Source: Burkholderiales bacterium (GTDB taxonomy: Bacteria > Pseudomonadota > Gammaproteobacteria > Burkholderiales > Burkholderiaceae_C). Taken from it: a stretch of 64,000 bases of DNA. The stretch covers positions 802,843 to 866,842 of the forward strand of contig JACRPO010000007.1 in assembly GCA_016223165.1 (NCBI GenBank), written 5' to 3'. The notes below the pieces were generated by a model, which was not told the DNA's origin, ran no database searches, and saw only the letters and a program-made list of their open reading frames with translations. A program made the translations under genes and the position numbers. The stretch's first letter is position 1. Each line of letters starts with the position of its first letter. Below, piece by piece: positions 10,206-19,964 of the stretch.

Positions 10206-12431
10206 TCAGATCGCCAGCGGATCCACGTCCACCGCCCAACGGATCACACCGCGGTGGTGCGCGCGCAGCGCCACCAGCCCGGGCAGCCAGGCAGCCAGCG
10301 CGCGCTGCAGCAGCGGCCGTGAGCGCGACTCGACGAGCATCTGCACGCGCTCGACATCGGCCACGCGCGCCAGCGCCGGCGGCACCGGCGGATAGGCGCG
10401 GAGGTCCGCGGCCCCGGCCAGCGCCTGCAGTTGCACCGCGGCGTCGCGCAGGAAGGCGGTGGCCGCGGCCGCCTCGCGCGCCTCGGCGCGCACGAGCGCC
10501 AGGTGCGTGAAGGGGGGCAGGCCCGCGGCACGCCGCTCGTCGAGCTGCGCCTGCGCGAAAGCCTCGTAGTCGTGGCGCACCAGCGCCGCGTAGAGCGCAT
10601 GCCCCGGGCTCGTCGTCTGGATCCACATCTCGCTGCCGGCCGACTGCGCCGCGTCGCGGCCGGCGCGGCCGGCGGCCTGCATCAGGAGCGCGAACAGCCG
10701 CTCGGGGGCGCGGAAGTCGCTCGTGAAGAGGGCGCCGTCGGGGTTCACCGCCGCCACCAGCGTGACGCGACGGAAGTCGTGCCCCTTGGCGAGGATCTGC
10801 GTGCCCACGAGCACGTCGACCTCGCCGTCGTGCACGGCGGCGAGCTGGCGCGCGAGCTCGCCGACGCCGCGCGTGCTGTCGGCGTCGATGCGGGCGATGC
10901 GCGCACCGGGCAGCACGGCGGCGAGCTGCTCCTCGAGCTTCTCGGTGCCGCGGCCGATGGGCGCGATGTCGAGGTTGCCACACTCGGGGCAAGCACGCGG
11001 CACGCGCTCGGTGAGGCCGCAGTGGTGGCAGCGCAGCGTGCGGTCGGCCTTGTGGAAGACGCGCCAGGCGCTGCAATGCGGGCAGCCGCTCTTCCAACCG
11101 CAGGCCGGGCAGTGCAGCACCGGCGCATAGCCGCGCCGGTTGAGCAGCAGCAGGCTCTGCTCGCCGCGCTCGACGCGCTCGCGAAGGGCGGCGAGCAGGG
11201 GCGGCGCCAGCGGCGTCGCATCGCCGCTGCCGGCCCCCGGGCCGCTGGCCGGCAAGCGGCGCATGTCGACGAGGCGCACGCGCGGCAGCTCGCCGCCGCC
11301 GATGCGCTGCGGCAGCGCCAGCCGCCGGTAGCGCCCCTGCAGCACGCGCTGCCAGGTCTCCAGCGACGGCGTTGCCGAGCCCAGCAGCACCGGCACGCCG
11401 AGCTGGCGGGCGCGCCACACAGCGAGGTCGCGCGCCGAGTAGCGCGCCCCTTCCTGCTGCTTGAACGAGGCGTCGTGTTCCTCGTCGACGACGATGAGCC
11501 CCAGGCGCGGCAGGGAGGCGAAGACCGCCAGCCGCGTGCCGAGCACGAGATCGGCGCGGCCCTCGTGCGCGAGCAGCCAGTGGCGCAGGCGCTGCGCCGG
11601 TGTGAGCGCGCTGTGCAGGCTGGCCAGCGTGTGGGCCGGAAAGCGCGTGGCGAAGCGCGCCTCCAGTTGCGGCGTGAGGTTGATCTCGGGCACCAGCACG
11701 AGCACCTGCCGCCCCGCCTGCAGCGCACGCGCCGCCGCGCGCAGGTAGACCTCGGTCTTGCCGCTGCCGGTGACGCCGTGCAGCAGGGCCGGCGTCGCAT
11801 CGAGCGCGAAGGCTTCGAGCGCCGCGTCCTGGTCGGCCGTCAACGCCACCTGGGCGGCGGCACCGGCTGCCCCGGTGGGAGGCGCACCTGCGGCTGTCGG
11901 CTCGGGTTCCGGCGGCGCGGGCGACGTGGACGGCGCAGCCACCGCGGGCGGCGCGGGCGGCGCCGGCCGCTCCAGCCGCCGGAGGCGGCGCGCCAACTGC
12001 GTGTCGTCGATCTGGCGCAGCTGCGGCGGCAGCACCGCCAGCGCCAGCTCGCCAACGCCACGCTGGTAGTAGCCGGCCGCGAAGTCGATCAACGCGCGCC
12101 AGGAGGCGGAGAGCGGCGGCATCGCATCGAGCGCGGCCTTCACCGGCTTCAATGTTGGCGTCGGCGTCTGCGTGGCGGGCGATGCCGCCGCCTGCGCGGG
12201 CGTTGCGTCGGCTGCCGCAACCTCCGCGCCGGCACCGGCAAGCGCTGGCGGCCGGTCCCAGACGATGCCCGCCACCTCGCGGCGGCCCAGGGGCACGCGC
12301 ACCAGCGTTCCCGGCGCGAGTGTCCGCTCGCTCGTGTAGTCGAGCAGGCCCGTGGCGGCGGCCAGCGCCGCATGCCGTGGCGCTTCGACAGCCACCGTGA
12401 CGCGTACCGGCGGGCTCGTTTCGCCGCTCAT
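10206..12431 (-). CDS. priA: Primosomal protein N' (replication restart helicase)
   Basis: LLHGVTGSGKTEVYL, VDEEHDASFKQ, zinc-binding CPACGWKSGCPHC...CHHCG, GRGTEKLEEQL. Confidence 0.96.
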   Translation of the reverse strand: MSGETSPPVRVTVAVEAPRHAALAAATGLLDYTSERTLAPGTLVRVPLGRREVAGIVWDRPPALAGAGAEVAAADATPAQAAASPATQTPTPTLKPVKAALDAMPPLSASWRALIDFAAGYYQRGVGELALAVLPPQLRQIDDTQLARRLRRLERPAPPAPPAVAAPSTSPAPPEPEPTAAGAPPTGAAGAAAQVALTADQDAALEAFALDATPALLHGVTGSGKTEVYLRAAARALQAGRQVLVLVPEINLTPQLEARFATRFPAHTLASLHSALTPAQRLRHWLLAHEGRADLVLGTRLAVFASLPRLGLIVVDEEHDASFKQQEGARYSARDLAVWRARQLGVPVLLGSATPSLETWQRVLQGRYRRLALPQRIGGGELPRVRLVDMRRLPASGPGAGSGDATPLAPPLLAALRERVERGEQSLLLLNRRGYAPVLHCPACGWKSGCPHCSAWRVFHKADRTLRCHHCGLTERVPRACPECGNLDIAPIGRGTEKLEEQLAAVLPGARIARIDADSTRGVGELARQLAAVHDGEVDVLVGTQILAKGHDFRRVTLVAAVNPDGALFTSDFRAPERLFALLMQAAGRAGRDAAQSAGSEMWIQTTSPGHALYAALVRHDYEAFAQAQLDERRAAGLPPFTHLALVRAEAREAAAATAFLRDAAVQLQALAGAADLRAYPPVPPALARVADVERVQMLVESRSRPLLQRALAAWLPGLVALRAHHRGVIRWAVDVDPLAI

Positions 12432-12531
12432 GTAACAGCTCGCCGCCGAAGCGGCTCGAGCCGAGGCTGCGCCTGAAGACCTCCACCCAAGTTCATGATT
12501 CCCAAGGACTTTTCGAGCTATCCAGAGAAAC

Positions 12532-12540
12532 TGTGGATAA
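12532..12540. promoter_or_regulatory. Consensus DnaA box (TGTGGATAA = TTATCCACA)
   Basis: Exact 9-mer in the priA-hemE intergenic region. Confidence 0.45.
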
Positions 12541-12570
12541 CAATGTGATCAAGCTGCGCCCAGACGCCGC

Positions 12571-12663
12571 AAGTGATTGATTTTTCGGCCCGCGGGTTGG
12601 CTTGCTCGCCGATGAGGCAAGACGCGCATTCTCGAAAAATCAACGACTTAGCACACAAGTCGT
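12571..12663. repeat. Overlapping inverted repeats in AT-enriched priA-hemE intergenic DNA
   Basis: AAGTGATTGATTTTTCG (12571-12587) versus CGAAAAATCAACGACTT (12633-12649), 15/17 complementary; the second arm can also pair with AAGTCGT (12657-12663). Confidence 0.7.
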
Positions 12664-12798
12664 GCGTTTCCCGCGGCTTGCCGCCCCACTCGAATACGGG
12701 GGGGCCCTAAACCATGGGTCGTGGGGATAAGTCAAGCCCTGAGCACTCACTTACCCGCAGCGCGCGTTGCGGCGCCGCCGACCCGCACACGCCGGCCG

Positions 12799-13911
12799 TT
12801 ACGTCGCGTTGCGCGAGCGGCGTGAGTGGCCATGCACGGCCTCGACGAGCGCGGCCACGTGCTCGGGCGGGGTGAACTGGCTGATGCCGTGGCCGAGGTT
12901 GAAGACGTGCCCGCCGTGGCGCCCGTCGGGCCGCTTGGCCGCCCCGAAGCTGTCGAGCACGGCACGCGCCTCGGCGGCCACCACCGCGGGCGGCGCGAAG
13001 AGCACGGTCGGATCGAGGTTGCCCTGCAGCGCCACGCGGTCGTCGATGCGCTTGCGCGCCCTGCCGAGGTCGGTGGTCCAGTCCAGGCCGATCACATCGG
13101 CGCCGCCGCCCTCGGCCGGCTCGGCGATCTCCTCCAGCCAGCCACCGCCGCCCTTGGTGAAGACGATGCACGGCACGCGCCGCCCCTCGGCCTCGCGCTT
13201 GAGCTGGCGCACCACGGCGCGCGTGTAGCGCAGGCTGAAGGTGCGGAAGGCCGCGTCGGCGAGCACGCCGCCCCAGGAGTCGAACACCATCACCGCCTGC
13301 GCGCCGGCGTCGATCTGCGCATTGAGGTAGGCGGCCACCGCCTGAGCGTTGATGTCGAGGATGCGGTGCAGCAGGTCGGGCCGCGCGTAGAGCATCGTCT
13401 TGACGGTGCGGTAGTCGTCGGAGCCGGCCCCTTCGACCATGTAGCAGGCGAGCGTCCACGGGCTGCCCGAGAAGCCGATGAGCGGCACGCGCCCGGCCAG
13501 CGCCTTGCGGATGGAGCGCACGGCGTCGAAGACGTAGCGCAGCCGCGCCAGGTCGGGCACGGCCAGGCGCGCCACGGCCGCTTCGTCGCGCACCGGGTGC
13601 GCGAAGCGGGGGCCCTCGCCGGCAGCGAAGCTGAGGCCGAGGCCCATCGCGTCGGGCACGGTGAGGATGTCGGAGAAGAGAATGGCGGCGTCCAGCGGCC
13701 AGCGTTCCAGCGGCTGCAGCGTCACCTCGGTGGCGAAGTCGGGGTTCGTCGCCAGGCCCATGAAGCTGCCGGCGCGCGCGCGCGTGGCGTTGTACTCGGG
13801 CAGGTAGCGGCCGGCCTGGCGCATCAGCCACAACGGCGTGTAGGCGGTGGGCTCGCGCAGGCAGGCGCGCAGGAAGGTGTCGTTCCTCAGCGCAGTGGCG
13901 GGCTCGCTCAT
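12799..13911 (-). CDS. hemE: Uroporphyrinogen decarboxylase
   Basis: [56 protein letters not shown]. Confidence 0.97.
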   Translation of the reverse strand: MSEPATALRNDTFLRACLREPTAYTPLWLMRQAGRYLPEYNATRARAGSFMGLATNPDFATEVTLQPLERWPLDAAILFSDILTVPDAMGLGLSFAAGEGPRFAHPVRDEAAVARLAVPDLARLRYVFDAVRSIRKALAGRVPLIGFSGSPWTLACYMVEGAGSDDYRTVKTMLYARPDLLHRILDINAQAVAAYLNAQIDAGAQAVMVFDSWGGVLADAAFRTFSLRYTRAVVRQLKREAEGRRVPCIVFTKGGGGWLEEIAEPAEGGGADVIGLDWTTDLGRARKRIDDRVALQGNLDPTVLFAPPAVVAAEARAVLDSFGAAKRPDGRHGGHVFNLGHGISQFTPPEHVAALVEAVHGHSRRSRNAT

Positions 13912-13962
13912 CGGGCGGACTCCGCGCTGCGCGCCGCGCCGGGCCCGATGCGGCCGGTGCTT

Positions 13963-14016
13963 CTTCTCATGCCTCTCGTGCCTCTCGTGCTTCTCGTGCG
14001 GCTCATCAGGCTCATT
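13963..14016. repeat. 9-bp tandem repeat (about 6 units) between hemE and its upstream gene
   Basis: CTTCTCATG CCTCTCGTG CCTCTCGTG CTTCTCGTG CGGCTCATC AGGCTCATT. Confidence 0.85.
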
Positions 14017-14836
14017 ATCCGGGCGCCGCCCGGGCGGCCGGCCCGCGCCCAGCCAGCCACGCGTGCCAGCGCGCCTCGCCGCCGTCGGCGTCCCGGGCCA
14101 ACTGCCAGAGCAGCGACTGCGGCACGACGTAGGTGCCGCCGGCGGCACGCGCCAGGCCACGGGCCAGCGTCACCGCCAGCCGCGCCAGGACCACGGCGCG
14201 CAGCGGCTGCTCGCGCTGCGGAATCATCCAGCGCAGCTGCGAGAGCCACCACTGCGCGAAGCGTTCGAGCCAGCCGCCGGCGCGTGCCGCCGCGATGTCC
14301 TGCGAAGGCTTGAGCAGCACCAGGTGCTCGAAGCCGAGCGCGGCCACCGCCGCCTCGTCGTGCGTGGCAAGGCCGGCGGTCAGGGCCTGCGGCAGCATCG
14401 AGCTCGCATGCGGCAAGGCGACCACGAGGCGCTGCACGCCGCCTTCGCGCAGCCGGCGTGCGAGCGCGGGCAGCGCCTGCGGCTGCGGCATGGCGAAGGC
14501 TTCGTCGCGGCCGTTGCTGAAGCGCTCGCGCTCGAAGACGATGAAGGCGATGCTGGCCTGCAACGGCCCCGGTGCGGCGAGGCGCGCTTCCGGCAGCGCC
14601 GTGAGGCCGCGCATCGTGCTCATGAACGACGCCACCGCAGGCGCCGCCACCCAGGCCTGCACCGACGCGAAGCGCCCGGCCGCCAGCGCCTCGGCCAGCA
14701 GGGCCGAGCCGAGGCGACCGCCGGCGCCGAGCACGAGGGCGTGCTCGAGCGGCAGCAGCGCCGGCGAAGTCGGCGCAGCGGCGCCGGGCGCCGCTGCGCC
14801 ACTGGCTGCGCGCAAGGCATTGCCGAGGGGGTCCAT
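14015..14836 (-). CDS. NAD(P)-binding Rossmann-fold-like protein of unknown function
   Basis: [25 protein letters not shown] dinucleotide-binding motif. Confidence 0.6.
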   Translation of the reverse strand: MDPLGNALRAASGAAAPGAAAPTSPALLPLEHALVLGAGGRLGSALLAEALAAGRFASVQAWVAAPAVASFMSTMRGLTALPEARLAAPGPLQASIAFIVFERERFSNGRDEAFAMPQPQALPALARRLREGGVQRLVVALPHASSMLPQALTAGLATHDEAAVAALGFEHLVLLKPSQDIAAARAGGWLERFAQWWLSQLRWMIPQREQPLRAVVLARLAVTLARGLARAAGGTYVVPQSLLWQLARDADGGEARWHAWLAGRGPAARAAPG

Positions 14837-14947
14837 GCATCTCCCGCTTGAACTCACATTGTCCCGCCCCATCGCGCCGCCGGGTACGATGCGCGCCGCC
14901 GCAAGGGTGGCACGAGATCGCCGGACCGGGTTGCCAGGAGGAAGAAC

Positions 14948-15673
14948 ATGACGATCATTCACGCAGCAGGCCACGCAGCGGCGCTGTCCGGGCGCCCAGC
15001 CGCACGCACCGGCCGCCGCGGCCGGACGACGGTGCTGTCGCTCGTCTTCATGTTGGCGCTGGGCCCGCTGATGGGCTCGCTGAGCGGCTGCGGCTACAAC
15101 GACTTCCAGCGGCTGGACGAGCAGGTCAAGGCTGCGTGGTCGGAGGTGCTCAACCAGTACCAGCGGCGCGCCGACCTCATCCCGAACATCGTCAACACGG
15201 TGCGCGGCGAGGCCAACTTCGAGCAGGAGACGCTCACGCGCGTGGTGCAGGCGCGCGCCCGCGCCACGGGCATCCAGGCCACGCCCGAGCTCGTCAACGA
15301 CCCCGAGGCGTTCGCGAAGTTCCAGGCCGCGCAGGGCGAGCTGACGAGCGCGCTGTCGCGCCTGATGGTCGTCGTCGAGCAGTACCCGAACCTGAAGGCC
15401 AACCAGGGCTTCCAGGACCTGCGCGTGCAGCTCGAAGGCACCGAGAACCGCATCACCGTGGCGCGCAACCGCTACATCAAGACGGTGGCCGACTACAACG
15501 TGCTGGCGCGCCAGTTCCCGACCAACCTCACAGCGATGGCTTTCGGCTACACCGTGAAGCCGAGCTTCACGGTGCAGAACGAGGCGCAGATCTCGGCGCC
15601 GCCGGTGGTGAACTTCGACAAGCCCGGCAGCGCGCCCGCGCCTGCGCCGGCGGCGCCCCCGGCCTCCAGGTAG
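14948..15673 (+). CDS. LemA family protein
   Basis: GCGYNDFQRLDEQVKAAWSEVLNQYQRRADLIPNIVNTVRGEANFEQETLTRVVQARA. Confidence 0.95.
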   Translation: MTIIHAAGHAAALSGRPAARTGRRGRTTVLSLVFMLALGPLMGSLSGCGYNDFQRLDEQVKAAWSEVLNQYQRRADLIPNIVNTVRGEANFEQETLTRVVQARARATGIQATPELVNDPEAFAKFQAAQGELTSALSRLMVVVEQYPNLKANQGFQDLRVQLEGTENRITVARNRYIKTVADYNVLARQFPTNLTAMAFGYTVKPSFTVQNEAQISAPPVVNFDKPGSAPAPAPAAPPASR

Positions 15674-15691
15674 GCCGTCGGCAGGCTCGCG

Positions 15692-16690
15692 GTGCGCTGG
15701 CGAACGCCGTGGCCTGGCCCGGCGGCAGCGTCGGGCCGCCGGCAATGGCTCGCGTCGCTGGGGCTGCTGCGCGCCCTGGGCTCGCTGCGGCTGCTCGGCC
15801 TGCTGGTGGCCGCCCTGTGCTGCGCCGTCGCATCGGCCCGGGCGCAACTGCCGGTGCCGGCGCTCTCGGCCCGCGTGATCGACGAGACCGGCACGCTGAG
15901 CGCGCCGCAGCGCAGCGCGCTCGAAGCCAAGCTCGCCGCCTTCGAGGCGCAGGCGGGGCCGCAGATCGTCGTGCTGCTCGTGCCGGCCACGGCGCCGGAG
16001 GACATCGCCGCCTATGCGCAGCGCGTCGCCGACAGCTGGAAGATCGGCCGCCGCGACCAGGGCGATGGCGTGCTCGTCGTGGTGGCGAAGAACGAACGGC
16101 GCGTGCGCATCGAGGTGGCCAAGGCGCTCGAGGGCGCTATTCCCGACCTCGCGGCGCGGCAGATCATCGACAACGCGATCCGCCCCGCCTTCCGCGCCGA
16201 CGACTACGCCGGCGGGCTGAATGCCGCGATCGACCAGCTCATGGGGCGCATCCGCGGCGAGGGGCTGCCCGCGCCGGCGCCAGTGCCGGCACGCGAGCTG
16301 CCGGGGCTGCAGCTCGAGGAACTGGCGATGTTCCTCTTCGTCGCCGTGCCGATCATCGCCACGGTGCTGACGCGCCTGTTCGGCCGCAAGCTCGGCTCGC
16401 TCTTCGCCGCCGGCGGCGCCGGCTACGCAGGCTGGTGGTTCAGCGCCAGCGCCTGGGTGGCCGCCGGCGTCGGCCTGGCCGCGCTGGTGCTCGTGGGCAT
16501 CATCGGCTTCGGCGCCACGGCCAGCCGCGCCATGCGTCGCGCCGGCGGCCGCACGCTGCCGCACGTGGGTGGCTGGGACGGCGGCGGCTGGGGCGGGGGC
16601 TGGAGCGGCGGCGGCTCGGGCGGCGGCGGTGGCTTCTCCTCCGGCGGTGGTGGCGACTTCGGCGGCGGCGGCGCCTCCGGAGACTGGTGA
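15692..16690 (+). CDS. TPM domain-containing (YgcG-like) membrane protein with Gly/Ser-rich tail
   Basis: ARVIDETGTLSAPQRSALEAKLAAFEAQAGPQIVVLLVP; C-terminal GGGGGFSSGGGGDFGGGGASGDW; adjacent to lemA. Confidence 0.9.
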   Translation: MRWRTPWPGPAAASGRRQWLASLGLLRALGSLRLLGLLVAALCCAVASARAQLPVPALSARVIDETGTLSAPQRSALEAKLAAFEAQAGPQIVVLLVPATAPEDIAAYAQRVADSWKIGRRDQGDGVLVVVAKNERRVRIEVAKALEGAIPDLAARQIIDNAIRPAFRADDYAGGLNAAIDQLMGRIRGEGLPAPAPVPARELPGLQLEELAMFLFVAVPIIATVLTRLFGRKLGSLFAAGGAGYAGWWFSASAWVAAGVGLAALVLVGIIGFGATASRAMRRAGGRTLPHVGGWDGGGWGGGWSGGGSGGGGGFSSGGGGDFGGGGASGDW

Positions 16691-16701
16691 GGCCGAGGGA
16701 A

Positions 16702-17256
16702 ATGGGCAGCAGCAACGCGGGCAGTGCAGGGCGGGTCGCGCCGCAGGCGGGCAACCGCCTCGTGCGCATCCTGCGCCACCGCTGGTTCGACGAGGGCGAC
16801 ACGGCGCGCGCGCTCGACGCGGCGGCACTGGCGCGGCTCGAGCAGCAGGTGGCGGCGAGCGAGCGGCGGCACAGCGGCGAGATCCGCCTGTGCGTGGAGG
16901 CCGGCCTGCCGCTTTCGTACCTGTGGCGGCGGGCGGCGGCGCGCGAACGCGCCGTCGCGCTCTTCGGCAAGCTGCGCGTCTGGGACACCGAGCACAACAA
17001 CGGCGTTCTCGTCTACCTGCTGCTGGCCGAGCACGCCATCGAGATCGTCGCCGACCGGGGCCTCGCGCGGCACGTGCCGCCCGCCCACTGGACCGAGGTG
17101 CTGGCCGGCATGCGCGAGGCCTTCCGCGCCGGGCGCTTCGAGGCCGGGCTGCAGGAGGCGGTCAAGGCCGTCGATGCGATGCTGGCCGCGCACTTCCCGC
17201 TTGCCGCGGGCGCGGCCAATCCGAACGAACTGCCCGACGCCGCTGACCTGCGCTGA
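16702..17256 (+). CDS. TPM domain-containing protein
   Basis: ERRHSGEIRLCVEAGLPLSYLWR...GVLVYLLLAEHAIEIVADRGLARHVP; third gene of the LemA cluster. Confidence 0.88.
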   Translation: MGSSNAGSAGRVAPQAGNRLVRILRHRWFDEGDTARALDAAALARLEQQVAASERRHSGEIRLCVEAGLPLSYLWRRAAARERAVALFGKLRVWDTEHNNGVLVYLLLAEHAIEIVADRGLARHVPPAHWTEVLAGMREAFRAGRFEAGLQEAVKAVDAMLAAHFPLAAGAANPNELPDAADLR

Positions 17257-17609
17257 AGCGCGGCCGCTCGTCGCCGCAGCGGCACGCACCGCCTCAGGGC
17301 GGTTGGAGCGGCCGGGGGCGGCTCGGGCCGCGGCAGCGCAGCCGTGCGCGGAGGGCGCCCGGGCACGTGCAGCGCCGGCCCGTACGAAGGGCAGGAAGGG
17401 CACTCCCGCCACTCCATGCGTGCGGCGCATCGTCGGATGCTACGTAGAAGCGCGGGGGCTCCCGCGAGGGGGCGACTCCTATACTGCCGCCCGCTTTTGG
17501 GGCTTAAGTTGCACCTCGACAGAGGCTGGTCGGCATCTTGCTTTGTCGTGCGACCACAGCCCCGCGGGGCCCCGAAACAACCGCCATCACCATCTCAGGA
17601 GCGCATTCG

Positions 17610-18644
17610 ATGTCCACAAAACTCTTCGTCACACTGGGCGCCTTCGCCGCCGCCCTCGGCATGGCGAGCACGCCGGCGATGGCCGGCAAGGACCTCGATG
17701 CGATCAAGGCGCGCGGCGCGCTCGTGTGCGGCGTCAACACCGGCCTTGCCGGCTTCTCGGCCGCCGACAGCCAGGGCAAGTGGACCGGCCTGGACGTCGA
17801 CTACTGCCGTGCGCTCGCCGCGGCCATCCTCGGCGACGCCAACAAGGTGCGCTTCAATCCGCTGACGGCGCAGCAGCGCTTCACCGCGTTGCAGTCGGGC
17901 GAGATCGACGTGCTGTCGCGCAACACCACCTGGACGCTGACGCGCGACGCGTCGCTCGGCATGCACTTCGTCGGCGTCACGTTCTACGACGGCCAGGGCT
18001 TCATGGTCCCGAAGAAGCTCAACATCAAGAGTGCCAAGCAGCTCAAGGGCGCCACCGTCTGCGTGCAGTCGGGCACCACCACCGAACTCAACCTCACCGA
18101 CTTCTCGCGCGCCAACGCCCTCAACCTGAAGCCGGTGGTGTTCGAGAAGCAGGAGGCCTCCACCGGCGCCTACTTCTCCGGCCGCTGCCAGGTCTTCACC
18201 ACCGACGCCTCGGGCCTCGCCTCCATCCGCAGCAAGGAGGCGCAGAAGCCCGAAGACCACGTCATCCTGCCCGAGCTGATCTCCAAGGAACCTCTCGGCC
18301 CCTCGGTGCGTCGCGGCGACGACGACTTCTTCGCCATCGCCAAGTGGGTGCTCAATGCGCTGCTCGAGGCCGAGGAACACGGCATCACGCAGGCCAACGT
18401 CGACGAGATGAAGAAGGACAGCAAGAACCCCGGGGTGATGCGCATGCTCGGCGCCGGCACCGAGGACACGGGCAAGCTGCTCGGCCTGGACAAGGAATGG
18501 GCCTACCGCGCCATCAAGGCGGTTGGCAACTACGGCGAGATCTTCGAGCGCCATGTCGGCCCGAAGACCTCCCTCAACCTGCCGCGCGGCACCAACAACC
18601 TGTGGAACAAGGGCGGCGTGATGTACGCGCCGCCGGTGCGCTAG
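17610..18644 (+). CDS. aapJ: General L-amino acid ABC transporter substrate-binding protein
   Basis: MSTKLFVTLGAF signal peptide; ARGALVCGVNTGLAGFSAADSQGKWTGLDVDYCRALAAAILGD. Confidence 0.92.
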   Translation: MSTKLFVTLGAFAAALGMASTPAMAGKDLDAIKARGALVCGVNTGLAGFSAADSQGKWTGLDVDYCRALAAAILGDANKVRFNPLTAQQRFTALQSGEIDVLSRNTTWTLTRDASLGMHFVGVTFYDGQGFMVPKKLNIKSAKQLKGATVCVQSGTTTELNLTDFSRANALNLKPVVFEKQEASTGAYFSGRCQVFTTDASGLASIRSKEAQKPEDHVILPELISKEPLGPSVRRGDDDFFAIAKWVLNALLEAEEHGITQANVDEMKKDSKNPGVMRMLGAGTEDTGKLLGLDKEWAYRAIKAVGNYGEIFERHVGPKTSLNLPRGTNNLWNKGGVMYAPPVR

Positions 18645-18784
18645 GGCGCCGGCACCCCGCCGTACCGTGGCGCCGGGTCGTCGCTGATGACAGCCCGACG
18701 CCCCCACCGACTGCGCCGGCGGGCCCGAGAGATGCGTTCCGGGCCCGCGTCCCTCTCCTCTTCTTCCTCACCGGGAGCCCCGCA

Positions 18785-19963
18785 GTGCAAGCACGTGCCC
18801 CTGTGAAGCCCCGCGCCTGGAACTGGCGCAGCCGTGCCGCGCGCGGCCTCGTCTACCAGCTGGTCGCGCTCACGCTCATCGCCGCCGGCGTGTGGTTCCT
18901 GGCCTCGAACACGCAGCGCAACATGGCCGTGCGCGGCATCCAGAGCGGCTTCGGTTTCCTGCAGCAGGCGGCGGGCTTCGACATCGGCGAGACGCTCATC
19001 GCCTACGACCCGGCGCAGTCGTACGGCCGCGCCATCGTCGTCGGCGTGCTCAACACGCTGCGCGTGGCCGTGGTGGGCATCATCTGCACGACGATCCTCG
19101 GCGTGCTGGTCGGCGTCGGGCGCTTCTCGCGCAACGCGCTCGTGCGCGGGCTGTGTTACGGCTACGTCGAGCTCTTCCGCAACGTGCCGATCCTGCTGCA
19201 GCTCCTGATGTGGTACCTCTTCTTCGTCGAGGTGCTGCCGGCCCCGAACGAGGCCTGGAAACTCCTCGATCTCTTCTACCTCAGCAAGGGCGGCGTCGCC
19301 TTCCCGGTGCCGGTGTGGGCCGACGCGCATCTGCTCACGGCCGGCGGGGCGCTGGCCGGCGTCGCCGTGGGCTGGTGGTGGCGCCGGCGCGTGCAGCGCC
19401 GGTTCGAGCTCACGGGCGAGAACGGCAACCGCTGGCTGGTGCCGCTGGTGGCGATCGTCGGCCTCTCGCTGCTCGGCTGGCTCCTGGGCGGCGCGCCGAC
19501 CGCGTGGTCGGTGCCGCAGCAGGAGGCCTTCCAGGTCGATGGCGGCGCCTCGGCGACGCCCGAGTTCATGGCCGTGCTCGTCGGCCTCACGATGTACACG
19601 GCGTCCTTCGTCGCCGAGGTCGTGCGCGGCGGCATCCAGTCGGTGAGCCACGGCCAGACCGAGGCCGCCGGCGCGCTCGGCCTGTCGCGCCGGCAGACGA
19701 TGAACCTCGTCGTGCTGCCGCAGGCCATGCGCGTCATCATCCCGCCGCTCACCAACCAGTACCTCAACCTGACGAAGAACAGCTCGCTCGCGGTGGCCAT
19801 CGGCTACCCCGACGTGGTGTCGATCGCCAACACCACGCTCAACCAGAGCGGGCGCGCGGTGGAGTGCATCGCGATCATCATGCTCGTGTACCTGACCACT
19901 TCGTTGTCGACATCGGCGTTGATGAACGCCTACAACAAGCGCGTCGCGATCAAGGAACGCTGA
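18785..19963 (+). CDS. aapQ: Amino acid ABC transporter permease (probable GTG start)
   Basis: VQARAPVKPRAWNWRSRAARGLVYQLVALTLIAAGVWFLASNTQRNM; EAAGALGLSRRQTMNLVVLPQAMRVIIPP. Confidence 0.9.
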   Translation: MQARAPVKPRAWNWRSRAARGLVYQLVALTLIAAGVWFLASNTQRNMAVRGIQSGFGFLQQAAGFDIGETLIAYDPAQSYGRAIVVGVLNTLRVAVVGIICTTILGVLVGVGRFSRNALVRGLCYGYVELFRNVPILLQLLMWYLFFVEVLPAPNEAWKLLDLFYLSKGGVAFPVPVWADAHLLTAGGALAGVAVGWWWRRRVQRRFELTGENGNRWLVPLVAIVGLSLLGWLLGGAPTAWSVPQQEAFQVDGGASATPEFMAVLVGLTMYTASFVAEVVRGGIQSVSHGQTEAAGALGLSRRQTMNLVVLPQAMRVIIPPLTNQYLNLTKNSSLAVAIGYPDVVSIANTTLNQSGRAVECIAIIMLVYLTTSLSTSALMNAYNKRVAIKER

Positions 19964-19964
19964 G

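Noticed and set aside
12500-12740. Chromosomal origin (oriC)
   Set aside because: Only one perfect DnaA box plus one near match, and no dnaA, dnaN, gyrB, rpmH or parAB nearby.
16570-16690. Gly/Ser repeat tail of the TPM protein as a minisatellite system
   Set aside because: Gly-rich C-terminal tails are usual in YgcG-like TPM proteins.
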